A stretch of DNA of 64,000 nt from Akkermansia sp. RCC_12PD (GCF_036417355.1 NZ_CP143889.1:868001-932000); one strand, 5' to 3'; shown: positions 44,341-55,927, numbered from the stretch's first letter. Numbers and translations are program-made. The notes: generated by a model not told the origin, from the letters alone.

Positions 44341-46764
44341 TTAATAGGAATAGTTAAGATAGAACTGGAATTGGCCGCCGCGGTCAATAGCATTGTTTTT
44401 CTGGACCGGAATTGCATAGTCCACGGCCAGCGGACCGATGGGCAGGTTCAGGCGAAGACCGATGCCATAGTCGGAAACGATCTTGGACGTGCCGAAGTCA
44501 AAGGCGTCCCCATTTACAAAGCCGATGTCGTAGAAGACGGCGACACGGACTTCTTCAATGACCGGAATGGAGTATTCAAACTGGCAGAAGAAGGAGGAAC
44601 GGCCGCCCATGGTTTCGTCACCGCTGAAGGCAGGATTGTAAGGAGCCACATCGCGGAAGCGGAAGCCGCGCATGTTGTACGGACCGCCCAGGTAGAGGCG
44701 TTCAAAAATGGGTACGTCATGGCCGCTATAGGAGTCCACGGTGGCAACTCCGGCATTGATGCTGAAAATGGTGTCTCCCCGCAGGTTCCAGTAATAAGCG
44801 CCATTGATGCCGAAGTTGTAGGTATGTACATCGCCGCCCAGACCGGAATAACCGGCCAGCACCTCAAATTTGCCCCCCTTGCGCGGGAATATCTGGGCGT
44901 CGCGGGTGTCAATGGTGTAGGAGAGTTCCACATGGCTGCGCAGGTAGTCCCCGTCCTGGAGCCAGAAGAAGATGGGGGCGTTCCCCTTGGCGTCAATCCG
45001 GTACTGTTCCAGGCGGTATTCCAGCTTCACATAGTCCAGCTCGCCGATCGGCTTGCGCAGGGAAACGGCGAATCCGTAGTTTTGCTGGTCGTAGTAGTCG
45101 GAGTAGTAGGAGGAGTTGCTGTAGAAGATTTCCGTGCCGAAGGCGAGCTTGCGGTGCAGGAACCAGGGGTCCACCCAGGAAATGCTGGCATCCTGCGTTT
45201 CAAAACCGATGCGCGTGTTGATAGCGAAGCGCTGGCCGCCGCCCACGAAGGAGGACCAGTCGTACATGTCGAAGTTGGACTGCGTAATCCCCGCAAACAG
45301 GTACACGCTTTCAATGGAGGAGAACGCCACGCCGATGTTCAGGGAACCAGTGCGTTTTTCCGCCACTTCAATATTGACGTCACGGTAGCCGGGGCGGGTG
45401 GAACCCACCTGTGCTACGTCCACCAGATCAAAGTAGTTCAAGTTCTGGAGGCGTTTCTGAGCGGTATCCAGGTCCACGGAGTTCATCGGGTCATTGGATT
45501 GGAGGGGGAGTTCCTGGCGGATGACGTAGTCCTTCGTACGGTTGTTGCCGACGACACGGATGTTGCCCACGCGGTAAGGGTTGCCTTCCGACACATGGTA
45601 AACGATGTTGATCTGCCCGTAGCCGGTCTTGGGATCAATGCCCACTTCCTGAATGTCCGGACGAACCGTGGCATCCGCATAACCGCGGGAACCGTAATAG
45701 CGGCGGATCATCGTCACGTCGTCGGCCACTTTCTGGGCGGAATAGGTGTCTCCGTTGTACATGCTCAGGCCAGGCACGAGTTCCTGAGAAGTGAATACTT
45801 TGGTGGGTCCGAACGCTACCTGATTGACCTTGTAGCGGCGGCCTTCGGAGATCGTGATCTTCATGGTGAGCTTCTGCTCGTTGCCCTTGCCGGAATCAAA
45901 GTATTCCACCTTGTCCAGCTTGACGCGCAGATAGCCCTTGTTGCGGTAATAAGTCACCAATTCCGCCCGGTCGTCCTCCAGCTGTTCGCGGTCAATGCGG
46001 CCGGATTTGGTGATCCAGGTCAGCCAGCCCTTTTCCTTGGTCTTCATCACCTGACGCAGGTCCTTGGAGCTGACATGATCGTTGCCCACGAAATCAATGT
46101 TGATAATGTTGGCCTTTTTGCCTTCATTGATGTTAAAGACCACATCCACAAAGCCGGGGCGTTCCGTCTTCTGGTAAAAATAGGAGACCTGCACGTCCGG
46201 ATACCGGGATTCCTGATAATAGGTGCGCAGTTTGGTGATGGCGCTGCTAAGCGCCTTGTCGCTGAGAGCTTCCCCGCCCTTTAATCCGCATTCTTCAGAA
46301 AGATCCTGGCTGTCGAAGGCGGTATTGCCCTGAAAGCCGACGCCGCCCAGCAGATTCTGGGCTGCCATTTCAAATACCACGCTGACGCCCTCGCCGGAGG
46401 GTTCTACGGCAACCGTCGTATTGCCCCCGACCAGACCGCTTTCCAACAGGCGTTCCAGGTCCTTGTTCACCACGTCCGGGGAATATTTGGTGCCCGGCTG
46501 CGTAGCCAGCAGGTTTTTCAGGCGATCTTCCGAGACGGTTTTCCCGCTGCTTCTGTAACGCACGGAAACACTTTTGACGGGCTTGCCTTCATACGCCTGG
46601 TCGCCGGGAAGAATACCTGTTTCCGGCCCCAGTTCGCGAGCTACCTGCTCCGGGGTCATCACGGACCCGTAACCGCCCCTGTTGAGAGTGGTTTTGTCCT
46701 GGGACAAGGCGGACGAACACGCCAGAAGAAGAGGAGAAACAATCAGGAAAACGGGGCGAATCAT
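44341..46764 (-). CDS. bamA: Outer-membrane protein assembly factor BamA
   Basis: A 807-residue outer-membrane insertase. I chose the ATG at 46764, which gives the signal peptide MIRPVFLIVSPLLLACSSA; a longer frame to 47034 has no signal. POTRA-type repeats span about residues 55-430, followed by a 16-strand barrel. The L6 signature GGPYNMRGF is at about 680. The C-terminus is YLNYSY, aromatic as expected. The coiled-coil gene follows directly. It is divergent from tig, with a promoter on each side. Confidence 0.93.
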   Translation of the reverse strand: MIRPVFLIVSPLLLACSSALSQDKTTLNRGGYGSVMTPEQVARELGPETGILPGDQAYEGKPVKSVSVRYRSSGKTVSEDRLKNLLATQPGTKYSPDVVNKDLERLLESGLVGGNTTVAVEPSGEGVSVVFEMAAQNLLGGVGFQGNTAFDSQDLSEECGLKGGEALSDKALSSAITKLRTYYQESRYPDVQVSYFYQKTERPGFVDVVFNINEGKKANIINIDFVGNDHVSSKDLRQVMKTKEKGWLTWITKSGRIDREQLEDDRAELVTYYRNKGYLRVKLDKVEYFDSGKGNEQKLTMKITISEGRRYKVNQVAFGPTKVFTSQELVPGLSMYNGDTYSAQKVADDVTMIRRYYGSRGYADATVRPDIQEVGIDPKTGYGQINIVYHVSEGNPYRVGNIRVVGNNRTKDYVIRQELPLQSNDPMNSVDLDTAQKRLQNLNYFDLVDVAQVGSTRPGYRDVNIEVAEKRTGSLNIGVAFSSIESVYLFAGITQSNFDMYDWSSFVGGGQRFAINTRIGFETQDASISWVDPWFLHRKLAFGTEIFYSNSSYYSDYYDQQNYGFAVSLRKPIGELDYVKLEYRLEQYRIDAKGNAPIFFWLQDGDYLRSHVELSYTIDTRDAQIFPRKGGKFEVLAGYSGLGGDVHTYNFGINGAYYWNLRGDTIFSINAGVATVDSYSGHDVPIFERLYLGGPYNMRGFRFRDVAPYNPAFSGDETMGGRSSFFCQFEYSIPVIEEVRVAVFYDIGFVNGDAFDFGTSKIVSDYGIGLRLNLPIGPLAVDYAIPVQKNNAIDRGGQFQFYLNYSY

Positions 46765-46788
46765 GAGAGCGGAACTTAATACTTGGGA

Positions 46789-46818
46789 TATAAAGGACTT
46801 TTCCCCGTACATAGTCAA
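46789..46818 (-). promoter_or_regulatory. Promoter of bamA
   Basis: On the minus strand TTGACT (complement of 46813-46818) and TTTATA (complement of 46789-46794) are 18 bases apart, 24 bases ahead of the start. Confidence 0.55.
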
Positions 46819-46912
46819 GACGACATTCCGCGTAGAACGCAGTTGCCGCCCATTTTTACTTGTTGCGCGCGCATGCCTCGGAATGGCAATTGTGTCATTC
46901 CTGTGCAATAGC

Positions 46913-46941
46913 TTGCACTTAAGATAGCCTCTCATTACATT
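46913..46941 (+). promoter_or_regulatory. Promoter of tig
   Basis: TTGCAC (46913-46918) and TACATT (46936-46941) are 17 bases apart, with a leader of about 75 bases to the tig start. Confidence 0.55.
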
Positions 46942-47023
46942 TACCGCCGCCCGTGTCCTGACGCCGCCCTTATGCCGGAAGCCGGGATAAACCACTTTCA
47001 TTCTAACACTGACCGTATTATTT

Positions 47024-48334
47024 ATGGAAATCAACGTTGATATTCAACCGGACTGCACAGCCACGCTGAAAGCTTCCATTCCCGCAGAAACCACGGCCGC
47101 GCGCCGCGCCTCCATTGTGGACTCCTACGCCGGCAAGGCCAAGCTGCCCGGCTTCCGCCCAGGCAAGACTCCCAAGTCCATTATTGAAAAGCGCTTCAAG
47201 AAGGAGATTGAGGAAGAGTTGCTGGATACCCTCTTTGAAACTGCCTGCTCCACGGCTCTGGAACAGAATCCCAAGCTGAAAGTTCTCAATTTCGGCAAGC
47301 CGGAACAGTCCATCGACGAACAGGGCAATTATACTGCCACCAGCACGATGACTGTGGTTCCCGAATTTGAACTGCCGGAGTACAAGGGGATCGAAGTAAA
47401 GGTTCCCTCCTCTGAAGTGACGGAAGCGGACATAGAGGAATCCCTCAATTCCCTGGCCGAACAGATTGCGGAATTTGCGCCTGTGGACCGTGCCGCGAAG
47501 AAGGATGATGTAGCGATCATTGATTTCAAAACAACGCTGGAAGGCAAGCCCGTAGCGGAAGCCGTCGGCAAGCCGGTGGGCTTTCTGGAGGGCCGCGAAA
47601 ACCAGTGGATGAAGGTGGAAGACGACCAGTTCCTGCCCGGCTTCGCCTCCGCCCTGGAAGGATTGAAGGCCGGTGACAGCAAGGATATTACCGTAACCAT
47701 TCCGGATACTTTCCCGATCGCGGAATTGCGCGGCAAGGATCTTGTTTTCCACACCACCGTGAAGGAAGTGCGCGAGAAGGAGCTCCCGGCCATTGACGAC
47801 GAATTCGCCGCCAAGGTGCTGCCCGGCAAGACTCTGGAGGAACTCAAGGCCGCCGTGAAGGAAAACATCGCCCAGCGCAAGACTCTTCAGATCGACGAAG
47901 CCAAGGCCGACCAGATCACGGAAAAGCTGGCCGACATGCTTGATTTCAACCTGCCGGAAGCCGTCGTGGAACGGGAAGTATACGGCATCCTCCAGCAGAA
48001 GCTCCAGCAGGCCATGTACAGGGGAAATCCCCCGGCCGATATGGACAAGTTCGTGGAAGACGCCCGTGAGGAAGCCAGAAACGAAGCCCGGCGCAACCTG
48101 AAGGTCTTCTTCATGCTTCAGGAAGTGGCACAGGTGGAAAAGATCTCCGTCACGGAAATGGAACTCTACAACGAAGTGGCACGTCAGGCCCGCCAGCAGA
48201 AAAAGGCACTCAAGGCTTACATCCGGGAAATCCAGCGTGAAGGCCGCGTACACGGCATTAGAATGAGCCTGCTGACAGCCAAGGTTCTGGACTTCCTGAC
48301 GAAAGAAGCCAAAGTAAGCGTAGACGAGCAATAA
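47024..48334 (+). CDS. tig: Trigger factor
   Basis: A 436-residue ribosome-bound chaperone and prolyl isomerase. Domains in order: ribosome-binding part (about residues 1-115, with the signature PGFRPGKTP near 42-50), FKBP-like isomerase (about 150-235, containing FLEGRENQWMKVEDDQFLPGFASALEG), and a helical C-terminal cradle. The size fits the family. It is followed by its own terminator and then clpP-clpX, the common order. Confidence 0.95.
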   Translation: MEINVDIQPDCTATLKASIPAETTAARRASIVDSYAGKAKLPGFRPGKTPKSIIEKRFKKEIEEELLDTLFETACSTALEQNPKLKVLNFGKPEQSIDEQGNYTATSTMTVVPEFELPEYKGIEVKVPSSEVTEADIEESLNSLAEQIAEFAPVDRAAKKDDVAIIDFKTTLEGKPVAEAVGKPVGFLEGRENQWMKVEDDQFLPGFASALEGLKAGDSKDITVTIPDTFPIAELRGKDLVFHTTVKEVREKELPAIDDEFAAKVLPGKTLEELKAAVKENIAQRKTLQIDEAKADQITEKLADMLDFNLPEAVVEREVYGILQQKLQQAMYRGNPPADMDKFVEDAREEARNEARRNLKVFFMLQEVAQVEKISVTEMELYNEVARQARQQKKALKAYIREIQREGRVHGIRMSLLTAKVLDFLTKEAKVSVDEQ

Positions 48335-48361
48335 CCCTCCTCTGCACAAGAAACTTTACCA

Positions 48362-48397
48362 GGGGGAGTTGGCGCGAATGCCCGACTCCCCCGTTTT
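48362..48397 (+). terminator. Terminator of tig
   Basis: GGGGGAGT pairs with ACTCCCCC over a 15-base loop, followed by GTTTTG. It is 28 bases after the stop. Confidence 0.8.
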
Positions 48398-48454
48398 GTA
48401 TCCGCCAGAAGGGGAACTACATCGAATATAAAACATCGAATCTGTAATAATCAT

Positions 48455-49111
48455 ATGTTTCAACCCCACTCTTCCAATCCGGAAACCGTGAAGTCCTATT
48501 ACGTTCCCATGGTGGTGGAACAGGACGGCCGCGGAGAACGCGCCTTTGACATTTATTCCCGCCTTCTCAAGGACCGTGTCATTTTCATCGGCTCCGCCAT
48601 CGACGACGACGTGGCAAATTCCGTAATAGCCCAGCTTCTCTTCCTTCAGATGGCCGATCCCAAGAAGGACATCCACGTATATATCAACTCTCCGGGCGGT
48701 TCCGTCACCGCGGGCCTGGCCATTTACGATACGATGCAGTTCGTTTCCTGCGACGTGAACACGTACTGCCTGGGCATCGCCGCCTCCATGGGCTCCGTCC
48801 TGCTGGCCGCGGGCACGCCCGGCAAGCGGTTCTGCCTGCCGAATTCCCATGTGATGATCCACCAGGTTTCCGGCGGCGCCCAGGGCACCGCCTCCGACGT
48901 GGAACGCACCATCGGATTCATGTTCAACCTGAAAAAACGCCTCAACGGCATCTTGGCCAAGCACACCGGCAAGACGGAAAAACAGATTGAAAAAGATGCC
49001 GACCGCGACAATTACATGACCGCGGAAGAAGCCGCCGCCTACGGACTGGTGGACAAGGTGCTGACTCATCACGAGGACGGACAGGAAAACAAGAAGAAGG
49101 GCAAGGCCTGA
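48455..49111 (+). CDS. clpP: ATP-dependent Clp protease, proteolytic subunit
   Basis: A 218-residue serine protease that forms the double heptamer chamber used by ClpX. The catalytic triad regions are visible: Ser in [16 protein letters not shown] (about residue 113), His in PNSHVMIHQ (about 138) and Asp in a later helix. An oxyanion motif INSPGGSV is present. The C-terminus is Lys-rich (ENKKKGKA). The gene lies 39 bases upstream of clpX, in the same operon. Confidence 0.97.
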   Translation: MFQPHSSNPETVKSYYVPMVVEQDGRGERAFDIYSRLLKDRVIFIGSAIDDDVANSVIAQLLFLQMADPKKDIHVYINSPGGSVTAGLAIYDTMQFVSCDVNTYCLGIAASMGSVLLAAGTPGKRFCLPNSHVMIHQVSGGAQGTASDVERTIGFMFNLKKRLNGILAKHTGKTEKQIEKDADRDNYMTAEEAAAYGLVDKVLTHHEDGQENKKKGKA

Positions 49112-49149
49112 ATCCTGCCGACCGCCCCTTACTCTCTCAATATCAGATT

Positions 49150-50520
49150 ATGTCCGGTTCCAACCCTAACATTCCAGCCTGTTCCTGCTGCGGCAAGCCG
49201 GGGAACAAGGTGGACAAGCTCATTCAAATCGCGGAAGATTTTTACATCTGCAACAATTGCGTTGAAATTTGCGTCAACATGATTGTGAAGGACAACGGCC
49301 TTCCGCTCGCCACCCGCTTCATCCGCGGCATCCTGAACATGGAGCCTTCTGCCTATGCCATGTGCCAGGCGGAGGCCCGGAAAGCCGCAGCAACGGAAAT
49401 GCTGCGGGAGGCAGGAGCCCCGGCGACCTCCTATGAAGGCCCCCTTCCCACTCCGGAAGAAATGTGCGCCACACTCAACCAGTATGTCATCGGCCAGGAT
49501 CATGCCAAGAAGGTGCTTTCCGTAGCCGTGTACAACCATTACATGCGCCTGCGCCAGAATTCCATAACGCTGGAGGACAAGTCCCTGGACGACGTGGAAA
49601 TCGAGAAGTCCAACATCCTGCTCGCCGGACCCACCGGTTCAGGCAAGACTCTGCTGGCAAAGACTCTGGCGAAGATGCTGAACGTTCCTTTCTGCATTGT
49701 CGACGCCACCACGCTGACGGAAGCCGGCTATGTGGGCGAAGATGTGGAAAATATCATCCTGCGCCTGCTCCAGGCAGCCAATTTTGACGTAGCCAGGGCG
49801 GAACAAGGCATCATTTACGTGGACGAAATCGACAAGATCGGCCGCAAGACCCAGAACGTTTCCGTCACGCGGGACGTTTCCGGGGAAGGCGTACAGCAAG
49901 CCCTGTTGAAAATCATTGAAGGCACCATTTGCAACGTGCCCCCCACCGGAGGACGCAAGCACCCCCAGCAGGAGTATATCCGCGTCAATACGGAAAAAAT
50001 CCTCTTCATCGTGGGGGGAGCCTTCGTCGGTCTGGAGGATATCATCCGCAAACGTCTTGGCGCCAGCCAGATGGGATTCGGGGCCATTACAGAACAGCGC
50101 GGCAGCAAGGAATACTCGGAAGAGGAGATTCTTGCCCAGGCCATGCCGGAAGACCTTTTTTCCTTCGGCATGATTCCGGAACTGGTAGGCCGTCTCCCCA
50201 TCTTCTGCCCGCTTTCCAAGCTGGACGAAGCCCAGCTTGTCCGCCTGCTGACGGAACCGAAAAATGCCCTGGTCAAGCAGTATTCCAAGCTGCTCGCCAT
50301 GTACGGGGCTAAACTGGACGTGCACCCGGACGCCTTGAAAGCCATGGCTGCTGAGGCGATGGAGCGCGGCACCGGAGCACGAGCCCTGCGCGCCATTTTC
50401 GAGAACCTTATGCTGGACATCATGTACAAGGTGCCCAGCATGAAAAACACGGATTCCGTAACCATTACCAGGAAAACAGTCACCGACAAGGAACCGGCTC
50501 AGATCCGGCAGGCGTCCTGA
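49150..50520 (+). CDS. clpX: ATP-dependent Clp protease ATP-binding subunit ClpX
   Basis: A 456-residue AAA+ unfoldase that feeds ClpP. The N-terminal C4 zinc finger has CSCC near residue 11 and CNNC near 34. Then come Walker A GPTGSGKT (about residue 159), Walker [11 protein letters not shown] (about 220), sensor regions and the small C-terminal domain with [20 protein letters not shown]. The gene is 39 bases after clpP. Substrate recognition follows the usual ssrA-type rules; nothing odd is seen. Confidence 0.97.
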   Translation: MSGSNPNIPACSCCGKPGNKVDKLIQIAEDFYICNNCVEICVNMIVKDNGLPLATRFIRGILNMEPSAYAMCQAEARKAAATEMLREAGAPATSYEGPLPTPEEMCATLNQYVIGQDHAKKVLSVAVYNHYMRLRQNSITLEDKSLDDVEIEKSNILLAGPTGSGKTLLAKTLAKMLNVPFCIVDATTLTEAGYVGEDVENIILRLLQAANFDVARAEQGIIYVDEIDKIGRKTQNVSVTRDVSGEGVQQALLKIIEGTICNVPPTGGRKHPQQEYIRVNTEKILFIVGGAFVGLEDIIRKRLGASQMGFGAITEQRGSKEYSEEEILAQAMPEDLFSFGMIPELVGRLPIFCPLSKLDEAQLVRLLTEPKNALVKQYSKLLAMYGAKLDVHPDALKAMAAEAMERGTGARALRAIFENLMLDIMYKVPSMKNTDSVTITRKTVTDKEPAQIRQAS

Positions 50521-50542
50521 ACCCCGCTTCCCACACCCAGCC

Positions 50543-51625
50543 ATGCCGGATACTTTCACCGTCCTGGGAATAGAATCCTCCTGTGATGAAACGGCGGTTG
50601 CCGTACTGCGCTCCTCCGGGGAGAAAGAAGCCCCGGAGATACTCTCATCCGTCATTTCCTCCCAGATCGCTATTCACCGCCAGCATGGCGGAGTGGTTCC
50701 GGAACTGGCCTCCCGCAACCATTCCACGGACCTTCCCGGCGTCATCCGCTCTGCGTGCCGGAAAGCCGGCGTCACTCCGGCAGACATTGATGTGTTCGGA
50801 GCCACGGCAGGCCCCGGCCTGGTTGCCGCCCTTCTGGTAGGCAACAGTACGGCCAAGGCCCTGGCCCTGGCAACAGGCAAGCCTTTCGTCTCCGTCAATC
50901 ATTTGGAAGGACATCTTCTCTCCCCCTTTGTCAAGCGTCCGGAAGGCCCCGTACCGCATCTGGGCATGGTCGTTTCCGGCGGCCACACCCTTTTTGTGGA
51001 CGTCCGGGGCGTGGGGGACTACCGCCTGCTGGGCCGTTCCCTGGACGATGCCGCCGGAGAAGCGTTCGACAAGGTAGGCAAAATGCTCGGACTGCCCTAC
51101 CCCGGCGGCCCGGAAATAGACCGCATGGCCGCCCGGGGTAATCCGGAGGCATTTTCCTTCCCGCGCGCCCTGATGAAGGGGGCCTCGGCCAATGTTTCCT
51201 TTTCCGGCCTGAAAACGGCCGTTCTCTATACCCTGCCCAAGCTGACGGAGAGTGGCAATCCCCACAACCTGGCGGAACAAACCCTCTGCGACCTCTGCGC
51301 ATCCTTCCAGCGAGCCGTTACGGACGTGCTGATCCGCAAGGCCCTGCATGCCCTGCGCCTTTCGGACCACCACACCCTTTCCGTTTCCGGAGGCGTTTCC
51401 TGCAACAGGGAGTTGCGCACGCGCCTGCAGGAAACCTGCGCACGCGAAGGAGTGGAACTTATTCTGCCGGATTTTGATCTGACGACGGACAATGCAGCCA
51501 TGATTGCCTACGTAGCCTGCCTCAAGGCGCGCCGGGGGCTTTTCCATTCTCTGGAGGAAGATGTTGACCCCAACCTGAAACTGACGGAAGACCTGAACAG
51601 GTCCAAGCATTCAACGCACTCCTGA
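50543..51625 (+). CDS. tsaD: tRNA N6-adenosine threonylcarbamoyltransferase
   Basis: A 360-residue enzyme that transfers threonylcarbamoyl to A37 of ANN-reading tRNAs. Features: IESSCDETAVAV near residue 10, the metal-binding HLEGH region (His120 and His124), GATAGPGLVAALLVG, VVSGGHT and SGGVSCNRELR. It is 22 bases downstream of clpX and probably co-transcribed. It is followed shortly by the tRNA-Thr/tuf unit, which has its own promoter. The substrate set includes tRNA-Thr. Confidence 0.95.
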   Translation: MPDTFTVLGIESSCDETAVAVLRSSGEKEAPEILSSVISSQIAIHRQHGGVVPELASRNHSTDLPGVIRSACRKAGVTPADIDVFGATAGPGLVAALLVGNSTAKALALATGKPFVSVNHLEGHLLSPFVKRPEGPVPHLGMVVSGGHTLFVDVRGVGDYRLLGRSLDDAAGEAFDKVGKMLGLPYPGGPEIDRMAARGNPEAFSFPRALMKGASANVSFSGLKTAVLYTLPKLTESGNPHNLAEQTLCDLCASFQRAVTDVLIRKALHALRLSDHHTLSVSGGVSCNRELRTRLQETCAREGVELILPDFDLTTDNAAMIAYVACLKARRGLFHSLEEDVDPNLKLTEDLNRSKHSTHS

Positions 51626-51690
51626 TGAGCAGATTGGAAACTCATGCCACATTATTGCGGCATGCAGGCGAAAAAATGTTCACGTTTTCA

Positions 51691-51719
51691 TTGACATCAG
51701 GCATTTAAAAGCGTAATCT
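51691..51719 (+). promoter_or_regulatory. Promoter of the tRNA-Thr/tuf unit
   Basis: TTGACA (51691-51696) and TAATCT (51714-51719) are 17 bases apart. The start would be near 51726, about 105 bases before the tRNA. Confidence 0.75.
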
Positions 51720-51830
51720 AGCGTCCGCTTTTCGTCAGGCAACACGGGAGGATGCTATCTATCCGCTAGAACCGCAGGTTTGGGCGGAGTTACAACTCTC
51801 TTAGAGCGACGAAAGGCGGAAGAAGTCTAT

Positions 51831-51905
<75 letters not shown>

Positions 51906-51949
51906 TCTTCAAGCTAGACCCATAGCAGCCCAAACCTAAACATATCATT

Positions 51950-53134
<1,185 letters not shown>

Positions 53135-53174
53135 GTCCCTTCTGGACTAGTAGAGGAATCTACACATCCGGTTT

Positions 53175-53209
53175 GAATGAGGGGGCCTCCCCGCGGGGTC
53201 CCCTCATTC
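53175..53209 (+). terminator. Hairpin after tuf
   Basis: GAATGAGGGG pairs with CCCCTCATTC over a GC-rich loop. The downstream bases are TCCCACG, not U-rich, so it may be a weak terminator, a processing site or a stability hairpin between tuf and tRNA-Trp. Confidence 0.6.
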
Positions 53210-53232
53210 TCCCACGAAAGAAGAAAACCAAC

Positions 53233-53308
53233 AGGTCAGTAGTTCAATCGGTAGAGCGTCGGTCTCCAAAACCGAAAGTTGGGGGTTCGAGTCCCTCCTG
53301 ACCTGCCA
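53233..53308 (+). tRNA. tRNA-Trp(CCA)
   Basis: The acceptor AGGTCAG pairs with CTGACCT, the anticodon stem TCGGT/ACCGA holds loop CTCCAAA (anticodon CCA), discriminator G, encoded CCA end. A tRNA-Trp directly ahead of secE is a common bacterial arrangement. Confidence 0.97.
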
Positions 53309-53341
53309 CTTCTTTCCAAATACATCACCCCACCTTGAAGC

Positions 53342-53569
53342 ATGTTTCGCAAGATTTCTCAATTCATCGCCGAAGTTAAGGGCGAGCTTAAGAAGACCAC
53401 CTGGCCCTGGGAAAGCGATCCCAAGGTGAAAGGGTTCAAAAAATTCCGCGAACTCTGGGGTTCCACTCTTGTCGTTCTGATTGCCATGGTCTTCCTTGGC
53501 GCGTTTGTCGCATCGTTCGACATCTTCCTCCACAGCGTGGTCAACTACCTCATCAAGTTGGCAGTCTAG
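53342..53569 (+). CDS. secE: Preprotein translocase subunit SecE
   Basis: A 75-residue single-pass subunit of SecYEG. The conserved amphipathic helix (EVKGELKKTTWP, about residues 11-22) and a C-terminal membrane helix (about residues 42-66) are present. It lies 28 bases ahead of nusG, in the usual order. Confidence 0.95.
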   Translation: MFRKISQFIAEVKGELKKTTWPWESDPKVKGFKKFRELWGSTLVVLIAMVFLGAFVASFDIFLHSVVNYLIKLAV

Positions 53570-53597
53570 TTTTATCCCCCACTTTCTTTTTCCGATC

Positions 53598-54167
53598 ATG
53601 CCCAGTACCCCAGAGCCTCACGAACAATGGTACGTGCTTCATGTCCTCTCCGGACAGGAAAACAGCGTTCGTGACCGCATCATCCGCAAGGCCAAGGACG
53701 CCGAACTTTCCGACTTCATCTACCGGGTGGAAGTCCCCACCGAACTTATCTCCGAAGTCCGCAACGGCAAAAAGACGGAACGCCACAGCAAGCTGTTCCC
53801 CGGGTACGTTTACGCCAACATGTATCTGCTGGAAGCCGACGGCTCCCTGAACAAGGACCTCTGGTACTTCATCCAGCAGATTGACGGCGTCATCAGCATT
53901 GCCGGTTCCCGCAACGCCCCCCTCCCCATGCGCAAGCGCGAAGTGGAGGATCTGCTACCCCTGCTGGACGCAGAAGCCGTCGCGGCCCGTCCCAAGGTGG
54001 AATTCGCCGTCGGTGACCCGGTGCGCGTCTGCGAAGGCCCGTTCCAGAGCCAGGAAGGCACCATCGAGGAAATCGATCCGGAAAAAGGCAAACTGCGTGT
54101 CAGCGTTTCCATCTTCGGCCGCGCCACTCCGGTGGACCTGGAATACTGGCAGGTTGAAAAGGCCTGA
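53598..54167 (+). CDS. nusG: Transcription termination/antitermination protein NusG
   Basis: A 189-residue elongation factor that links RNA polymerase with Rho or the ribosome. The N-terminal NGN domain (WYVLHVLSGQENSVRDRI, residues about 11-28, and FPGYVYANM) is followed by a KOW domain with VGDPVRVCEGPFQSQEGTIEEID (about residues 135-157). I chose the ATG at 53598, where the family start and the spacing to secE fit; the frame extends further upstream without support. It has no insertion. Confidence 0.95.
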   Translation: MPSTPEPHEQWYVLHVLSGQENSVRDRIIRKAKDAELSDFIYRVEVPTELISEVRNGKKTERHSKLFPGYVYANMYLLEADGSLNKDLWYFIQQIDGVISIAGSRNAPLPMRKREVEDLLPLLDAEAVAARPKVEFAVGDPVRVCEGPFQSQEGTIEEIDPEKGKLRVSVSIFGRATPVDLEYWQVEKA

Positions 54168-54221
54168 AACTTTTCCCGCAACATTCCCGCCGTTCATTTT
54201 CTCCGCTAACAAAGCAAAACC

Positions 54222-54650
54222 ATGGCAAAAGAAATAACCAAAATCATCAAGCTCCAGATCAACGCCGGAGCCGCTAACCCCTCCCCGCCCGTGGGTCCGG
54301 CACTTGGTCAGGCCGGTGTAAACATCATGGCATTCTGCAAGGAGTTCAACGCCGCCACGCAAAAGCAGGCCGGCGACCTCCTGCCGACCGTCATCACGGT
54401 TTACAAGGACAAGTCATTCTCTTTCATCACCAAGCAGCCCCCGGGCAGCGTGCTTCTCAAGAAAGCCGCCGGCATTGCCTCCGGATCCGGCGAACCGAAC
54501 AAGAAAAAGGTTGCCACCCTTTCCAAGGCCAAGCTGATGGAAGTTGTCAACACCAAACTCCCTGACCTCAACACGAAAGATCCCGAAAGCGCCGCCCGCA
54601 TCCTTGCCGGACAGGCACGCCAGATGGGCATCGAAGTTGAAGGTATGTAA
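54222..54650 (+). CDS. rplK: 50S ribosomal protein L11
   Basis: A 142-residue ribosomal protein of the GTPase-associated centre. The N-terminal domain has [27 protein letters not shown] and the C-terminal part has the rRNA-binding end with [22 protein letters not shown]. The usual length. Confidence 0.97.
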   Translation: MAKEITKIIKLQINAGAANPSPPVGPALGQAGVNIMAFCKEFNAATQKQAGDLLPTVITVYKDKSFSFITKQPPGSVLLKKAAGIASGSGEPNKKKVATLSKAKLMEVVNTKLPDLNTKDPESAARILAGQARQMGIEVEGM

Positions 54651-54700
54651 CACTCACCGCAGGAGGATTAACCAATCCGAACGCACTGCCAAATACACAC

Positions 54701-55402
54701 ATGTCTACCAAACGCAGCAAGCGATATCAAGAAGCAGCCAAGCTTGTTACTCCTAACAAGAACTACAGCATCTCCGAAGCCGTGGAAACCATGAAGTCCT
54801 TCCCGGCGCCGAAGTTTGACCCGACTGTCACCGTTTCCTTCCACCTGACCGTGGACCCCCGCAAATCCGACCAGATGGTCCGCGGAAGCGTCTCCCTGCC
54901 CAACGGCACGGGCAAGAACGTCCGCGTCCTCGTCTTCGCCCAGGGCGACGCCGCGAAGGCCGCCCAGGAAGCCGGAGCCGAATACGTGGGTTTTGAAGAC
55001 CTCATCAAGAAGGTCCAGGACGGTTTCGTTGACTTTGACACGGCCATTGCCACCCCCGACGCCATGACGGAGGTTCGCAAGGTTGCCCGTGTACTGGGTC
55101 CGCGCGGCTTGATGCCCAACCCGAAAACCGGTACGGTTACGGACGACACGGCCAAGGCCGTGAAGGAAGTGAAGGCAGGCCGCGTCGACTACAAGGTTGA
55201 CAAGAACGCCAACATCTCCGCCGCTGTAGGCAAGCTGTCCTTCTCCAACGAAAGCATCTGCGAAAACATCGCCGCTCTGGTTGATTCCGTCATCAAGGCA
55301 CGCCCGGCTTCCGCCAAGGGCGCCTATGTGGAATCCGTCACCGTTTCATGCGCCATGTGCCCCGGTCTCCCGGTTGACACCGCTTCCATCGCCAAACTGT
55401 AA
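54701..55402 (+). CDS. rplA: 50S ribosomal protein L1
   Basis: A 233-residue ribosomal protein of the L1 stalk. It has KRSKRYQEAAKLV at the start, NLxxGTGK-like LPNGTGKNVRVLVFAQGD, and GPRGLMPNPKTGTVT in the second domain. L1 also often represses its own operon by binding its mRNA; no such site was identified in the 50-base gap to rplK. Confidence 0.97.
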   Translation: MSTKRSKRYQEAAKLVTPNKNYSISEAVETMKSFPAPKFDPTVTVSFHLTVDPRKSDQMVRGSVSLPNGTGKNVRVLVFAQGDAAKAAQEAGAEYVGFEDLIKKVQDGFVDFDTAIATPDAMTEVRKVARVLGPRGLMPNPKTGTVTDDTAKAVKEVKAGRVDYKVDKNANISAAVGKLSFSNESICENIAALVDSVIKARPASAKGAYVESVTVSCAMCPGLPVDTASIAKL

Positions 55403-55423
55403 CCCGAACCGATTTAGCACATC

Positions 55424-55927
55424 ATGAATCCTGACAAGCGTATCATCATTGACGACCTGACCGCCCGCGTCAACGCCTCTCCGTTCCTGATCGTTGTGGA
55501 CTACACCGCGATCACCGTGCCCGAGTTCACCAATCTGCGTTCCGCCCTGGCCGCCTCCGGCGCCCAGTGCCACGTGGCCAAGAACAATTTCATGCGCACG
55601 GCCCTGACGGATGCCGGCCTGCCGGACATCGGCGAACACCTCGTCGGCCAGACCGCCTTCATCACCGGAGCATCCGACGTGGCTGGTGCCGCCAAAGCCA
55701 TCAATACCTTCAACAAGGCTTCCAAGAAGGCCGAATACAAGGTAGCCATTCTGGACGGGGCAGTCCTCACTGCCGACCAGATCCGCGCCATCGGCGACCT
55801 GCCTCCCCGCGACCAGCTGCTGGCCAAGCTCCTTGGCACCATCAATGCTGCCGGTTCCGCTCTTGCCCGAGTCATTCAGGCATATGTGGACAAGGAAAAC
55901 GGCGGCAGCGAAGAACCCGCTGCTTAA
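55424..55927 (+). CDS. rplJ: 50S ribosomal protein L10
   Basis: A 167-residue protein that anchors L7/L12 to the ribosome. The N-terminal globular part (VVDYTAITVPEFTNLRSAL, KNNFMRTAL) is followed by the C-terminal helix that binds L12 dimers. The gap to rplA is only 21 bases, so the usual L10 leader ahead of rplJ is absent; a structured region lies after rplJ instead. Confidence 0.96.
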   Translation: MNPDKRIIIDDLTARVNASPFLIVVDYTAITVPEFTNLRSALAASGAQCHVAKNNFMRTALTDAGLPDIGEHLVGQTAFITGASDVAGAAKAINTFNKASKKAEYKVAILDGAVLTADQIRAIGDLPPRDQLLAKLLGTINAAGSALARVIQAYVDKENGGSEEPAA